Assembly: GCA_016872515.1 (NCBI GenBank)
Contig: VGZR01000011.1
Coordinates: 1 to 64,000 of the forward strand
Source of the DNA: SAR202 cluster bacterium
GTDB lineage: Bacteria; Chloroflexota; Dehalococcoidia; Lucifugimonadales; VGZR01
Direction: 5' to 3'
Length of the DNA: 64,000 nt
The notes under the pieces are model-generated. The model had not been told where the DNA came from. It did no database searches and worked only from the letters and a program-made list of their open reading frames with translations. This document shows positions 29,936 to 39,983 of this stretch, piece by piece; the first letter of the stretch is position 1; each line of letters opens with the position of its first letter. The translations under genes and the position numbers were made by a program.

Positions 29936-31327
29936 ATGAGCAACGGCAGCAAGGGCCGAGCCTCCCGCAGCCGTGACGGGTCGTTGTTCGAGCACCAGGA
30001 AAAGGAACTCCTCCGGCGCGAGGCCCCCCTGGCAGCCAGGATGCGCCCCCGCGGCTTCGACGGGTTCGTCGGCCAGGAGCACCTCATCGGCCCAGGCCGC
30101 GTCCTCCGCAAGGCCATCGAGGCCGACCAGGTACCGTCCATGGTGCTCTGGGGGCCGCCCGGCACCGGCAAGACCACGCTCGCCCTCCTCATCGCCGGCC
30201 TCACCCGCAGCCACTTCACCCCCGTCAGCGCCGTCGCCTCCGGCGTCGCCGACCTCCGCAAGGCCGTGGACGAGGCCCGCGACCGCCTCGGCCAGACCGG
30301 CCAGCGCACCATCCTCTTCGTGGACGAGATCCACCGCTTCAACAAGGCGCAGCAGGACGTCATCCTTCCCCACGTCGAGAACGGCACGGTCATCCTCATC
30401 GGCGCCACCACCGAGAACCCCTCCTTCGAGGTCGTCTCGCCCCTGCTCTCCCGCTGCCGCGTCTTCACCCTGCAGCCGTTGACAGACGAGCACATCGAGT
30501 CCATCTTGCGCCGCGCCATGGCCGACAAGGAGCATGGCCTCGGCACCCTCTCTGCCGATGTCGAACCTGAGGCCATGAAAGCCCTCGTGACCCTTTCCAG
30601 CGGCGATGCCCGCGTCGCCCTCAATGCCCTAGAGATTGCCGCCGCCACCACCGTGCCCGACGCCCAGGGCGTCCGCCGCGTCACCGTCGCCACCGTCGAA
30701 GAGGCGATGCAACGCCGCTCGCCGCGCTACGACCGCGCCGGCGACATCCACTATGACACCATCTCCGCCTTCATCAAGTGCGTCCGCGGATCCGACCCCG
30801 ACGCCGCCGTGTACTGGCTCGCCCGCATGATCGAGTCCGGCGAAGACCCTCTCTTCATCGCCCGCCGCCTCGTCATCCTCGCCGCCGAAGACATCGGCCT
30901 CGCCGCCCCGCAGGCCCTCACCGTCGCCGTCGCCGCGATGCAGGCCGTCCACCTCGTCGGCCTCCCCGAAGGGCGCATCCCCCTCGCCGAGGCCACCATC
31001 TACCTCGCCACCGCGCCCAAGAGCAACTCCGCCTACGTGGCCATAGGCGCCGCCATGAAAGATGTCCAGGACACCCGCAACGACCCCGTCCCGCTGCACC
31101 TGCGCAACGCGGTGACCCGCCTGATGAAGGAGATGGGCTACGGCGAAGGGTACAAGTACTCTCACGACTACGAGGGCCACTTCGCACCCATGGACAACCT
31201 GCCCGGCGCCCTCAAGGGCCGCCGCTACTACAAGCCCAGCGACCAGGGCGCCGAGCGCGACGCCGCCGAACGACTCCGCAAATGGTGGGGCGAGGCGAAG
31301 GACAAGCCCAAGCCCGACAAGCCCTAG
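29936..31327 (+). CDS. rarA: Replication-associated recombination protein A (RarA/MgsA)
   Basis: FDGFVGQEHLIGPGRVLRKAIEADQVPSMVLWGPPGTGKTTLA; RSPRYDRAGDIHYDTISAFIKCVRGSDPDAAVYWLARM. Confidence 0.94.
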   Translation: MSNGSKGRASRSRDGSLFEHQEKELLRREAPLAARMRPRGFDGFVGQEHLIGPGRVLRKAIEADQVPSMVLWGPPGTGKTTLALLIAGLTRSHFTPVSAVASGVADLRKAVDEARDRLGQTGQRTILFVDEIHRFNKAQQDVILPHVENGTVILIGATTENPSFEVVSPLLSRCRVFTLQPLTDEHIESILRRAMADKEHGLGTLSADVEPEAMKALVTLSSGDARVALNALEIAAATTVPDAQGVRRVTVATVEEAMQRRSPRYDRAGDIHYDTISAFIKCVRGSDPDAAVYWLARMIESGEDPLFIARRLVILAAEDIGLAAPQALTVAVAAMQAVHLVGLPEGRIPLAEATIYLATAPKSNSAYVAIGAAMKDVQDTRNDPVPLHLRNAVTRLMKEMGYGEGYKYSHDYEGHFAPMDNLPGALKGRRYYKPSDQGAERDAAERLRKWWGEAKDKPKPDKP

Positions 31328-31328
31328 T

Positions 31329-32555
31329 CTACCCTAGCTCCCCTTTCGCCTCCGGCCGCTCACGCAGCCGCGATGCCATCGGCATCAGGCTCAGGGCGCT
31401 GACAACCAGCACTCCCCCGCCGATGGCAATAGCTGCAGGCGCGCCCAACGCATTGGCGATAGCGCCGGCCACGAACCCAGCCAGGCTTGAGATCCCCCAC
31501 ACCGCCGTCTGAAAGCTCAGCACCCGTCCCCGCATGCCGTCCGGCACCGCCGTCTGCAGCGCCGTCGTCACGACCGCCTCATAGACGTGGCCCATCCCGT
31601 ACGCCAACGCGATGAGCAACAGCGAGAGCGAGAACCAAGGGGAATAGGCGAACGCCACGAGGAACAGTCCGAACCCCGCCGCGGCCACGACCGCCACCAG
31701 TCCCTTTCGCCTGATGTCCCGAAGGTTAGCCAAGACAAGAGTAAATGCGAGACTCCCCGCTCCCGCTGCGGAAAGCATGTATCCAAGGCCAGCGGCGCCG
31801 ACCTTGAGGACGTCTCCGGCCATCACCGGCAGCATCGTCTCGTGCGACCAGCCGAAGACCTCCCCCGTGATGCCAAGCAGGATAAGTCCACGGATCAACG
31901 GCGTCCTGAAACCGTACGCCAACCCCTCACGAAGGTCGCGGAGCGGCGTGCGGTGCTCCGCGACCGCCGGCCGCTGGTATCGAAGGGGCAGGAGCATCGT
32001 CACCGCCACCATATTCGAGCCCGCCACGACGACGTACGCCCACGAGTCGTCGAACGCCTCGAGCACCTGCCCCGCCACGATGGGAGCCGCGATGCCCATG
32101 ATCTGGGCTGTAACGAAGTTGGTCGCGACGCCTCTCAGCAGGTTTCCCCTCCCCATCAGGTCCATCGTGAAGGCGTTGCGCGAGGGCAGCTCCACCGCAT
32201 TTGAGACGCCGAAGCTGAACCCCGCAAGCATCAGGTGCCACAGCTCCACCCGGCCCGTCGCGACCAGAGCGGCCATGACCGTCGCAACCACCGCCATCCA
32301 GACCTGCGCACCCATCAACAGCTTCTTCCGATCGAGCCGGTCCGCCAGGACGCCGCCGAACACGGAGAAGCCGGCGAGGCCCACGCCCACCGACCCCGCC
32401 GTCGCGCCGACCCAGAACGGCGAGTCCGTCAACGTCAGCGCCAGCCAACCGTTGGACACGAAAAAGACGATGACGCCCAGGTCCCGGCACAGCGTGTTGG
32501 CAAAGAAGAAACGGTATTTTGGGTGTCGAAGAATCGCTAGCATCTGTATCAACAA
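31329..32555 (-). CDS. MFS transporter
   Basis: Multi-helix; FSVFGGVLADRLDRKKLL; SVGVGLAGF. Confidence 0.82.
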   Translation of the reverse strand: MLIQMLAILRHPKYRFFFANTLCRDLGVIVFFVSNGWLALTLTDSPFWVGATAGSVGVGLAGFSVFGGVLADRLDRKKLLMGAQVWMAVVATVMAALVATGRVELWHLMLAGFSFGVSNAVELPSRNAFTMDLMGRGNLLRGVATNFVTAQIMGIAAPIVAGQVLEAFDDSWAYVVVAGSNMVAVTMLLPLRYQRPAVAEHRTPLRDLREGLAYGFRTPLIRGLILLGITGEVFGWSHETMLPVMAGDVLKVGAAGLGYMLSAAGAGSLAFTLVLANLRDIRRKGLVAVVAAAGFGLFLVAFAYSPWFSLSLLLIALAYGMGHVYEAVVTTALQTAVPDGMRGRVLSFQTAVWGISSLAGFVAGAIANALGAPAAIAIGGGVLVVSALSLMPMASRLRERPEAKGELG

Positions 32556-32557
32556 AA

Positions 32558-32586
32558 GGGGCAGGCCGGAGTGTCCGGTCTGCCCC
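32558..32586 (-). terminator. Intrinsic terminator 3' of the threonine aldolase gene
   Basis: ggggcaggccggagtgtccggtctgcccc inverted repeat, TTTT on the minus strand. Confidence 0.6.
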
Positions 32587-32611
32587 GCAAACTACCAGTG
32601 TAGTTGAGAGG

Positions 32612-33718
32612 CTACACGCGGTACTCCTTGAACGTGTCCTCGATTACGTCCAAGGCGTAGTCTATGTCGTCCGACGTGATGCCGTAGTGCGTGACGAGCC
32701 GCCAGCCGTAGGACAGTGACAGGAACCGCACGCCCCGCGCCTCGATGCGCCGCTGAATCTCACCCGGCGACTTCACCTTCGGCCAGCAGAAAACGAGGTT
32801 CGTCGGCAGCTTGTCCGGATAGATTTCGATGCCTTTGATCTTGCTCAGCCCCACCGCCAGCTTCCGTGCGTTCGCGTGGTCTTCCGCCAGCCGGTCAACC
32901 ATGCTCTCCAGCGCCACGACGCCCGCCGCCGCAATGATGCCCACCTGCCGCATCGCGCCGCCCAGCGCCTTGCGCTGCCGCCGCACCTTCTCGATGTCCT
33001 CGTGGCTGCCCACCACCACCGACCCGATGGGACAGGCCAGCCCTTTCGACAGGCAGAAGCTCACCGTGTCGGCGTCCTTCGCCAGTTCCTTGACCGGCGT
33101 CTCCAGGGCCACCGCCGCATTGAAGATGCGCGCTCCGTCTATGTGGAACTTCAGCCCGTGCCGCTTCGCCACGCCCGCCACCGCCTCCGTATCCTCCGGC
33201 GTGATGGGATAGCCGCCGCAGCCGTTGTGCGTGTTCTCGATGGCGATGAGCCGCGTGATCGGATAGTGGATATTGTCGGGCCGGATGGCATGCTCCACCT
33301 CGTCCGGGTTCACCCGCCCCTGCTCGTCGTTCTGCACCATCCGGATCTGGACGCCCCCGAAGGCGGACACGCTGCCCACCTCGGCGTTGGCCATGTGGGA
33401 CTTGTGCCCCACGATCATCTCGTCGCCCCGCTGGCAATGCGCCAGCGCCGCCGCGATGTTCCCCTGCGTCCCGCTGGTCACGAACAGGCCGGCCTCCTTG
33501 CCGAACATCTTGGCCGACATGTCCTGCAGCTTGTTGGTCGTCGGGTCCTCCCCGAACACGTCGTCGCCCACCTCCGCGTAGGCCATCGCCTCGCGCATCT
33601 CCGGCGTCGGCTTCGTTACCGTATCGCTGCGCAGATCAACCTCGCGCTGGCCCTTCTTCTTGGCGCCCTTTGCCCTGGTCTCCACGGCGCTGCGAGCGCC
33701 GTACTGGTCGGTTGGCAT
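32612..33718 (-). CDS. Threonine aldolase family (L-allo-threonine aldolase-like)
   Basis: VDLRSDTVTKPTPEMREAMAYAEVGDDVFGEDPTTNKLQ; HIDGARIFNAAVAL; FCLSKGLACPIGSVVVG. Confidence 0.92.
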   Translation of the reverse strand: MPTDQYGARSAVETRAKGAKKKGQREVDLRSDTVTKPTPEMREAMAYAEVGDDVFGEDPTTNKLQDMSAKMFGKEAGLFVTSGTQGNIAAALAHCQRGDEMIVGHKSHMANAEVGSVSAFGGVQIRMVQNDEQGRVNPDEVEHAIRPDNIHYPITRLIAIENTHNGCGGYPITPEDTEAVAGVAKRHGLKFHIDGARIFNAAVALETPVKELAKDADTVSFCLSKGLACPIGSVVVGSHEDIEKVRRQRKALGGAMRQVGIIAAAGVVALESMVDRLAEDHANARKLAVGLSKIKGIEIYPDKLPTNLVFCWPKVKSPGEIQRRIEARGVRFLSLSYGWRLVTHYGITSDDIDYALDVIEDTFKEYRV

Positions 33719-33887
33719 CGTGGAAAACCTCCTTCTCGTTCAAACGAACTCCAATTCTAACAACACAGCTTGTCAAACGCCACAACGTCGCCTAACATGA
33801 GAGGGTCGGCCAACCCACATCCACGGCTTCGCGGTCGTCCATCCAGCCCTTATGAAGAGCAGCACGGGGCCGGGAGGGGTCGTTCTT

Positions 33888-33942
33888 CCTCCCCCTTGAG
33901 GGGGGACCTTCGGCCCCACAGCGGGGCCGAAGAGGTGGGGGT
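33888..33942. repeat. Dispersed palindromic repeat (copy B, with a second hairpin)
   Basis: cctcccccttgaggggggaccttcggccccacagcggggccgaagaggtggggg. Confidence 0.7.
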
Positions 33943-33964
33943 GAGCGGCACAAGGAGTTAGCAC

Positions 33965-35380
33965 TTGACCACCAAAGACTTCCGCATCGAAAAGGACTCC
34001 ATGGGCGAGTTCAAGGTCCCGGCAAAGGCCTACTACGGCGCCAACACCATGCGCGCCGTCGTCAACTTCCCCATCAGCGACCTGCGCTTTCCCCGCTCGT
34101 TCATCCGCGCCATGGGCGAGATCAAGAAGGCCGCAGCCCAGACCAACCAGGACCTCGGTCTCCTCGACGCCAAGCTCGCCAAGGCCATCATCCAGGCCGC
34201 CGACGAGGTCGCCGATGGCAAGCTCGACAACCATTTCGTCGTGGACATCTTCCAGACCGGCTCCGGCACCTCCACCAACATGAACGCCAACGAGGTCATC
34301 GCCAACCGCGCCATCGAACTCCTCGGCGGCGCCATCGGCTCCAAGAAGCCCGTCCACCCCAACGACCACGTCAACATCGGCCAGTCGTCCAACGACGTCA
34401 TCCCCACCGCCATCCACCTGGCCGCCCTTGTGACCATCGTCCACGACCTCATCCCCACCCTCGAACTCCTTCAGCGGGAGCTGGAGCGCAAGGCCGAGGA
34501 GTTCATGCCCATCGTCAAGACCGGCCGCACCCACCTCCAGGACGCCACGCCCGTCCGCCTCGGCCAGGAGTTCCAGGGCCACGCCGGCCAGGTCGAGCGC
34601 GGCATCGCCAGGCTCCGCCGCGCCGCCGGCAGCCTCGCCGAGGTCGCCCTCGGCGGCACCGCCGTCGGCACCGGCGTGAACACCCACCCCGAGTTCGCAC
34701 AGCGCGTCTGTGCCAGGCTCTCCAAGGCCCTCGGTGTCCCCGTCCGCGAGACCACCAACCACTTCCAGGCCCAGAGCACCCTCGACACCGTCGTCGAGGC
34801 CAGCGGCGCCCTCAAGACCGTCGCCGTCAGCCTCATGAAGATCGCCAACGACGTCCGCTGGCTCGGCTCCGGCCCACGCGCAGGCCTCGGCGAAATCACC
34901 CTCCCCGAGGTCCAGCCCGGCAGCTCCATCATGCCCGGCAAGGTCAACCCCGTCATCCCCGAGTCCGTCGCCATGGTCGCCGCCCACGTCATCGGCAACG
35001 ACGCCGCCATCACCATCGCCGGACAGTCCGGCAACTTCGAGATCAACGTCATGATGCCCGTCGCCGCCTACAACCTCCTCCAGTCCATCCAGCTCCTCGC
35101 TACCTCCTCGCGCAACTTCGCTACGCAGTGCGTCAGCGGCCTCAAGGCCACCACCAAGGGCCCCGAGATGGTCGAGAAGGGCCTCGCCATCGTCACCACC
35201 CTCGTCCCCCACATCGGCTACGACCAGGCCGCCGCCATCGCCAAAGAAGCCCAGGCCATCGGCAAGACCATCCGCGAGGTCGCCGCCGTCCGCACCAAGC
35301 TCTCCCCAGCCGAACTCGACAAGATCCTCGACCCAGCCTCCATGACCGAGCCCGGCCTCGGCGGCGTCTCCGTGGGGTAG
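33965..35380 (+). CDS. fumC: Class II fumarate hydratase
   Basis: GSGTSTNMNANEVIANRA; HPNDHVNIGQSSNDVIPTAIH; GSSIMPGKVNPVIPE. Confidence 0.92.
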   Translation: MTTKDFRIEKDSMGEFKVPAKAYYGANTMRAVVNFPISDLRFPRSFIRAMGEIKKAAAQTNQDLGLLDAKLAKAIIQAADEVADGKLDNHFVVDIFQTGSGTSTNMNANEVIANRAIELLGGAIGSKKPVHPNDHVNIGQSSNDVIPTAIHLAALVTIVHDLIPTLELLQRELERKAEEFMPIVKTGRTHLQDATPVRLGQEFQGHAGQVERGIARLRRAAGSLAEVALGGTAVGTGVNTHPEFAQRVCARLSKALGVPVRETTNHFQAQSTLDTVVEASGALKTVAVSLMKIANDVRWLGSGPRAGLGEITLPEVQPGSSIMPGKVNPVIPESVAMVAAHVIGNDAAITIAGQSGNFEINVMMPVAAYNLLQSIQLLATSSRNFATQCVSGLKATTKGPEMVEKGLAIVTTLVPHIGYDQAAAIAKEAQAIGKTIREVAAVRTKLSPAELDKILDPASMTEPGLGGVSVG

Positions 35381-35409
35381 CCTGACACCCTCCTCTCCCC
35401 AGGAGCCTG

Positions 35410-35430
35410 CCCTGAGCACAGTCGAAGGGG
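35410..35430. repeat. Second repeat family, ccctgagc-r-agtcgaaggg
   Basis: ccctgagcacagtcgaagggg; also at 35545-35564 and 44139-44158. Confidence 0.6.
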
Positions 35431-35456
35431 AGGCATCTCAGGGCGGGGCGTAGTTT

Positions 35457-35520
35457 CCTCCTCCCCCCTTGAGGGGGAGAACCTTTGCCCCGACCGGGTC
35501 GGGGCAAAGAGGTAGGGGGG
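35457..35520. repeat. Dispersed palindromic repeat (copy C)
   Basis: cctcctcccccctt/gagggggag + ttgccccgaccgggtcggggcaa hairpin + aggtagggggg. Confidence 0.7.
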
Positions 35521-35706
35521 TGCCTTCCAGTCGCAACCTGCCTACCCTGAGCGAAGTCGAAGGGCTCATGGTCAGGACGACGTGGCTATAGGGTATTGCG
35601 TATTCTTGAAACAAGGTCCAACAAGCATCAGTGAAGCCCTCTTGACAGAACGTCCTATGATGAATGTAGGAGAACCTGTGTTCTCTTTCGTCTCAAGGAG
35701 GTCAAC

Positions 35707-36171
35707 ATGTTTGACGAACATCTGGCCCCATGGGCGCAGACGGCGCACCAGTTCATGCAAGACGAGGTCCAGCAGCGCAAGCTGACTCCAAGGCAGGAGC
35801 GGTTCGTCGAGGCCTACCTGACGACCCTGAGCGCCACCAAGGCGGCCAAGCTCGCCGGCTACTCGGAACGCTCCGCCGGCAAGATCGGCTCGCGCCTGCT
35901 CAACGAGAACGCCCTTGTCCGCGAGTGCGTCGCCCGGCGCCGGGCCGAGCTCGCTGCTTTGGCTGGCCTGACCCCGGAGCGCGTTATCCTCGAGCTGATG
36001 GACAATGCCCGGCGCGCCAAACAGCAGTCAGCGACATCACTCACGACAAGCATACAGTGCTGGGAACTCCTCGGCAGATACATCGGCATATTCGACCGCC
36101 CTCCGCGCTCCCAGCCTTTGCCCTTCGGCGCGGTGGTGGAAAAAGTGGAAGAACTGAACTGCCCCAGCTAG
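35707..36171 (+). CDS. Phage terminase small subunit-like protein
   Basis: LTPRQERFVEAYLTTLSATKAAKLAGYSERSAGKIGSRLLNENALVRECVARRRAELA. Confidence 0.7.
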   Translation: MFDEHLAPWAQTAHQFMQDEVQQRKLTPRQERFVEAYLTTLSATKAAKLAGYSERSAGKIGSRLLNENALVRECVARRRAELAALAGLTPERVILELMDNARRAKQQSATSLTTSIQCWELLGRYIGIFDRPPRSQPLPFGAVVEKVEELNCPS

Positions 36172-36436
36172 GAGGCCTCGTGCCATCCATGACCCTTCCG
36201 AACGGCCACGAAGACCTCGATGGGCAAAACGGCCCTGGTGGAAAGCTGATGGAATAACGGTGGAGTGATGGGGGATTTAGTGTCGAAGAGCTGACGAATG
36301 ACCGTGGTGCTGCTGGCGAAAGATCATCCATCCTCAGCGGAAGGGAGGGAATGTCCTCCCCTCCCCCTGCGGGAGAGGCCTATGAGTCCTTCCGCAGAAG
36401 GACGAATAGGTTGAGGGGTTCTGTGAGCGTTCAGGT

Positions 36437-37045
36437 CTACCAACCGACCCGCTCGTACCGCTCCGCCCGCCGCTTGATGGCCCGCAGCATCGTCCGGCGC
36501 AGTAGCCCGCTCGGCAGCCGTATGAACATCCAGTACACCGCGAACTTCCGCCGCGCCCCCTCGCCGGTCACGCGGATGCGCGTCTCCGTGCTCAGCACGA
36601 CGCCACCCTGATGCGGCGCATCACGGATCACGAAGTCCATCGCAACCTTGGCCCAGGCTGGGTGGTCGAACCCAACGAACTCGTCCGCATCGGCCAGCAC
36701 CGCCAGCCCGCTCAACGGCTGCCAGAACCGCCCTACCGTGCCCACGACCAACTGCCGGTCGGCCTCCTCCGCCAGCAGAACGAACCCACCGCTGTCGAGC
36801 ACCTAGTCCAGGAACGAACGGTCGCTTCCCGACAGAAGGCTGCCCTGCCGCATGAGCAGCCTCGGTATGCCACGGAGCGCAAAAAGTGGCAGGAGCAGCG
36901 GTATCTCCCGGGGCCGCACCTCTTTGATGACGCGATAGGCCCGCTCCGGGCTCGCCATTACAGTGATGGCATGGACCTCGTTGAACTCGTGATCGGGAAG
37001 GAACCGGTCGAGCAACCGTTCTGTGCTGCCTGTCGTCCTTGTCAT
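36437..37045 (-). pseudogene. Hypothetical ~200-aa protein interrupted by in-frame TAG (36803-36805)
   Basis: ...LSGSDRSFLD[TAG]VLDSGGFVLLAEEADRQLVVGTVGRFWQPL...; both halves in the same frame with no gap. Confidence 0.6.
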
Positions 37046-37093
37046 GCGAGTCGGGTTACTTCTTGCCAGGCTGTTGTTGGTAGCCGGCAGCGT

Positions 37094-38365
37094 TTACATC
37101 CTCCCCCTTGAGGGGGGAGGATCGAGGTGGGGGTGAAACTTTCGCATGACGAACCGCTCCTCGTCCTCCCGCGTGGCCACCAGCCCGTCCAGCCGCGCCG
37201 CCAGCAGCTCCCGCAGCGCCTCGCCGACCCTCGGCCCCTCCGGCACGCCCAGCTCGATGAGGTCGCCGCCCCGCAGCAGGGTCTCCACGCCGCGCAGCTC
37301 CGACAGGTAGTACTCCAGGTAGTGCGCCGCCGCTGGCTCCCCGCAGGCGATGGCCGCGGCCCTGATGGCCTCAGCGTCGAGGCCCTCCAGCCTCCCGTGC
37401 AGCCTGCTAGGCCGAAGGTCCCGCGCCCGCAACGCAGAAAGCAGTTCCTTCACCGCAGCCGCGTCCTCCACCACGCGGGCCATCTTTCTGCTCAGGTGCA
37501 GCCGCTTCCTCAGCGCCGACATCCGCACAGGCAACACCGGCCACGCCACCAGCGCCAGCAGCCGCTTCGCCCGAGCGTCCGGCGATTTCGAGGGCGATGG
37601 GAGCGTCCCAAGGGCACCGGACGGCAGCGCCAGCGCAGGCAGCACCGCCGCCAGCACGCCCAGCTCCTTGGCCATCCGCAGCATTGCCACCGCCCGCCGC
37701 TCCATGAACACCCGCTCCAACTCGTTCCAGACCCGCTCGCCGCCGATGGTCTCGATGAATCGCAGGCGCCCCTTCAACAGGCCAAGCGTGTCCTCTTCGA
37801 GTGCGAAACCCATCCGTACGCTGTACCGCACCGCCCGGAAGATGCGCGTCGCGTCGTCCACGAAGCTCTGCTCGTGCAGCACCCGGATGCGCCGCCGCTC
37901 CAGGTCGTCGAGGCCGCGCAGCGGGTCGGCCAGGAGCCCCCACCGCCTCCTGGAAAGCGCCACGCCCATCGCGTTGATGGAGAAGTCGCGCCGCCGCAGG
38001 TCTTCCTCGACCGTCTTGGCCGGCGACACCGTGGGCAGCGCGCCGGGCTGCTCGTACCGCTCCCGCCGCGCCATCGCCAGGTCTATCAGCACCCCGTTCG
38101 CCCGGACGTGCGCCGTCACGAACTGCGAGCGGGAGACTACCCTGCCACCCAGTCCATCGGCCAGGACACACGCGAACCCCTCGTCAACGCCCACGCCCGT
38201 CAGGTCGAGGTCGGCGGGCGCCTTGCCCAGCAGGAGGTCGCGAACCGTTCCGCCGACCAGGTACAGCTCGACACCATGGAGGTCAGCAACATCCCCGGCG
38301 CGGCGGAGGACACGCCACTCCTCTGCCGTGAGCAGCCGTTCCAGTAGGTCAGCGAGGCCGTCCAA
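37094..38365 (-). CDS. CCA-adding enzyme / polyA polymerase family nucleotidyltransferase
   Basis: LYLVGGTVRDLLLGKAPADLDLTGVG; RRDFSINAMGVAL; RIRVLHEQSFVDDATRIFRAVRYSVRMGF. Confidence 0.92.
   Translation of the reverse strand: MDGLADLLERLLTAEEWRVLRRAGDVADLHGVELYLVGGTVRDLLLGKAPADLDLTGVGVDEGFACVLADGLGGRVVSRSQFVTAHVRANGVLIDLAMARRERYEQPGALPTVSPAKTVEEDLRRRDFSINAMGVALSRRRWGLLADPLRGLDDLERRRIRVLHEQSFVDDATRIFRAVRYSVRMGFALEEDTLGLLKGRLRFIETIGGERVWNELERVFMERRAVAMLRMAKELGVLAAVLPALALPSGALGTLPSPSKSPDARAKRLLALVAWPVLPVRMSALRKRLHLSRKMARVVEDAAAVKELLSALRARDLRPSRLHGRLEGLDAEAIRAAAIACGEPAAAHYLEYYLSELRGVETLLRGGDLIELGVPEGPRVGEALRELLAARLDGLVATREDEERFVMRKFHPHLDPPPSRGRM
37098..37135. repeat. Dispersed palindromic repeat (copy D), overlapping the 3' end of the CCA-enzyme gene
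   Basis: atcctcccccttgaggggggaggatcgaggtgggggtgaaa. Confidence 0.75.
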
Positions 38366-38444
38366 CCGAACACCCCCGTGTCAGGCTACAACGGGTTTTC
38401 CAAGATAGGCCTCACCCCTTACCAGACGACATATCTCTTTTTAC

Positions 38445-38481
38445 TCCCTCCCCCTTGAGGGGGAGGATCAAGGTGGGGGTA
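38445..38481. repeat. Dispersed palindromic repeat (copy E)
   Basis: ctccctcccccttgagggggaggatcaaggtggggg. Confidence 0.75.
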
Positions 38482-38554
38482 AAAACCTTTGATGGCAGTC
38501 GCATCGCGGGTTTCTCGAGCGGGAAGTCACCGCGACGGCGTACTGACCGCGCTA

Positions 38555-39349
38555 CTACTTCCTCTTCTTGGCAGCGCCCGCAACCTTGTCCAAGTACGCC
38601 TGCCCTCCGGCCATTAGCCACGGCGTCCACGCCACCGACAGGAAACGCACACCCAGCTTGGCGTACTTCTCCACGGTCGCGTCGCTGACCATCGTCCCAG
38701 CCGCCCGGCCCGACCTGACGATCTTTTCGATAGTCCTCTCCACGGTCGCCGTCACCTTCGGGTGGTCGTACCGGCCCGGGTAGCCCATCGTCTGGGCCAG
38801 GTCACCCGGCGCTACGAAGAACACATCTATGTCGTCAACCTTCAGGATCTCGTCCAGGTTCTCGACCGCGATGATGTCCTCGATGAGGATGACCACCATC
38901 GTCTCGTCGTTGGCCTTGAGGAAGTAGTCCTTCACCCCGATGCCCTGGCGGTTGGTGAACGAGCCGCGCAGACCGACGGGCGCGAACTTGGCCGCCTTCA
39001 CCACCTCGCGTGCCTCGTCCCCCGTGTTGATGTGGGGCACCGCGACGCCCATGGCGCCACAGTCGAAGGTGCGGTAGATGAGGCCGTAGTTGTTCTGGTT
39101 CACGCGCACGATGGAGGTCTTGCCCCACAGGTCGCACGCCCGCGTCAGGTCGGGGATGTGGACGAAGTCCACCGGCCCGTGCTCTCCCTCGAACCAGATG
39201 GCGTCGAAGTCCAGCTGGCACATATACTCCACGAGGTCAGGCGACATCGGCCCCAAGGGCACCGAGACGGTGCCGCCAGCCGCCAGCTTGTGCTTTGCCC
39301 TGTTCTTTCGCAGTTCTGCCAAGGTCGTTCTCCTGTTTTGACGGATCAC
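38555..39349 (-). CDS. HpcH/HpaI aldolase/citrate lyase family protein
   Basis: DFDAIWFEGEHGPVDF; VVILIEDIIAVENLDEILKVDDIDVFFVAPGDLAQTMG. Confidence 0.88.
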   Translation of the reverse strand: MIRQNRRTTLAELRKNRAKHKLAAGGTVSVPLGPMSPDLVEYMCQLDFDAIWFEGEHGPVDFVHIPDLTRACDLWGKTSIVRVNQNNYGLIYRTFDCGAMGVAVPHINTGDEAREVVKAAKFAPVGLRGSFTNRQGIGVKDYFLKANDETMVVILIEDIIAVENLDEILKVDDIDVFFVAPGDLAQTMGYPGRYDHPKVTATVERTIEKIVRSGRAAGTMVSDATVEKYAKLGVRFLSVAWTPWLMAGGQAYLDKVAGAAKKRK

Positions 39350-39461
39350 GCGCGGCGCTTCGTCTCGCGCCGCCGCAGCCCTGGGATTATAGCAGGCCGA
39401 GGCTGGACAAGCGGCGCAACGGTGCTTACGATGGGGCTGGAGTCGTTCTCAAAGGCATGCG

Positions 39462-39959
39462 ATGACCAGCCCGATACGGTTCTGCCAGCACTGCGGCGGC
39501 ACCCTGCGCGAACTCTCCGTGGAGGGCAAGAGCCGTCCCCACTGCCCGGCCTGCGGCCACATCGTCTTCCTCGACCCGAAGCTGGCGGCGGTCGTGCTGG
39601 TCGAGCAGGAGAAGCGGCTGCTCATGGTGCGGCGCGGCGTGGAGCCGGCCCTGGGCCGCTGGGCGTTCCCGTCGGGCTACGTGAACCGCGGCGAAACCGT
39701 CGAGGACGCGGCCATGCGCGAGGTGGAAGAGGAGACTGGCTTGGTGGTGCGGCTCAGCGGGTTGCTCGGCCTGTACTCCGGTGCGGGCTTTCCGGTGGTG
39801 CTGGCCGCGTACCATGCCGAAATCGTGGACGGGACGCCGCGCGCAGGGTCGGACGTCCAGGAGGTCAGGTGGTTCGAGGTCGTTGACCTCCCGCCCCTGC
39901 CCTTCCCACACGACGGCCGTATCCTGAGCGACTGGCAGCGCTTGCAGTCAGGCCAGTAG
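39462..39959 (+). CDS. NUDIX hydrolase with N-terminal zinc ribbon
   Basis: CQHCGG...CPACGH; GRWAFPSGYVNRGETVEDAAMREVEEETGL. Confidence 0.9.
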   Translation: MTSPIRFCQHCGGTLRELSVEGKSRPHCPACGHIVFLDPKLAAVVLVEQEKRLLMVRRGVEPALGRWAFPSGYVNRGETVEDAAMREVEEETGLVVRLSGLLGLYSGAGFPVVLAAYHAEIVDGTPRAGSDVQEVRWFEVVDLPPLPFPHDGRILSDWQRLQSGQ

Positions 39960-39983
39960 CATCCTCCGCCGCCGGCTCATCTC

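Noticed and set aside
33773-35419. 548-aa minus-strand ORF antisense to fumarase
   Set aside because: Low-complexity Gly/Asp/Leu/Val translation typical of an antisense frame in GC-rich coding DNA; the opposite strand encodes a clear class II fumarase.
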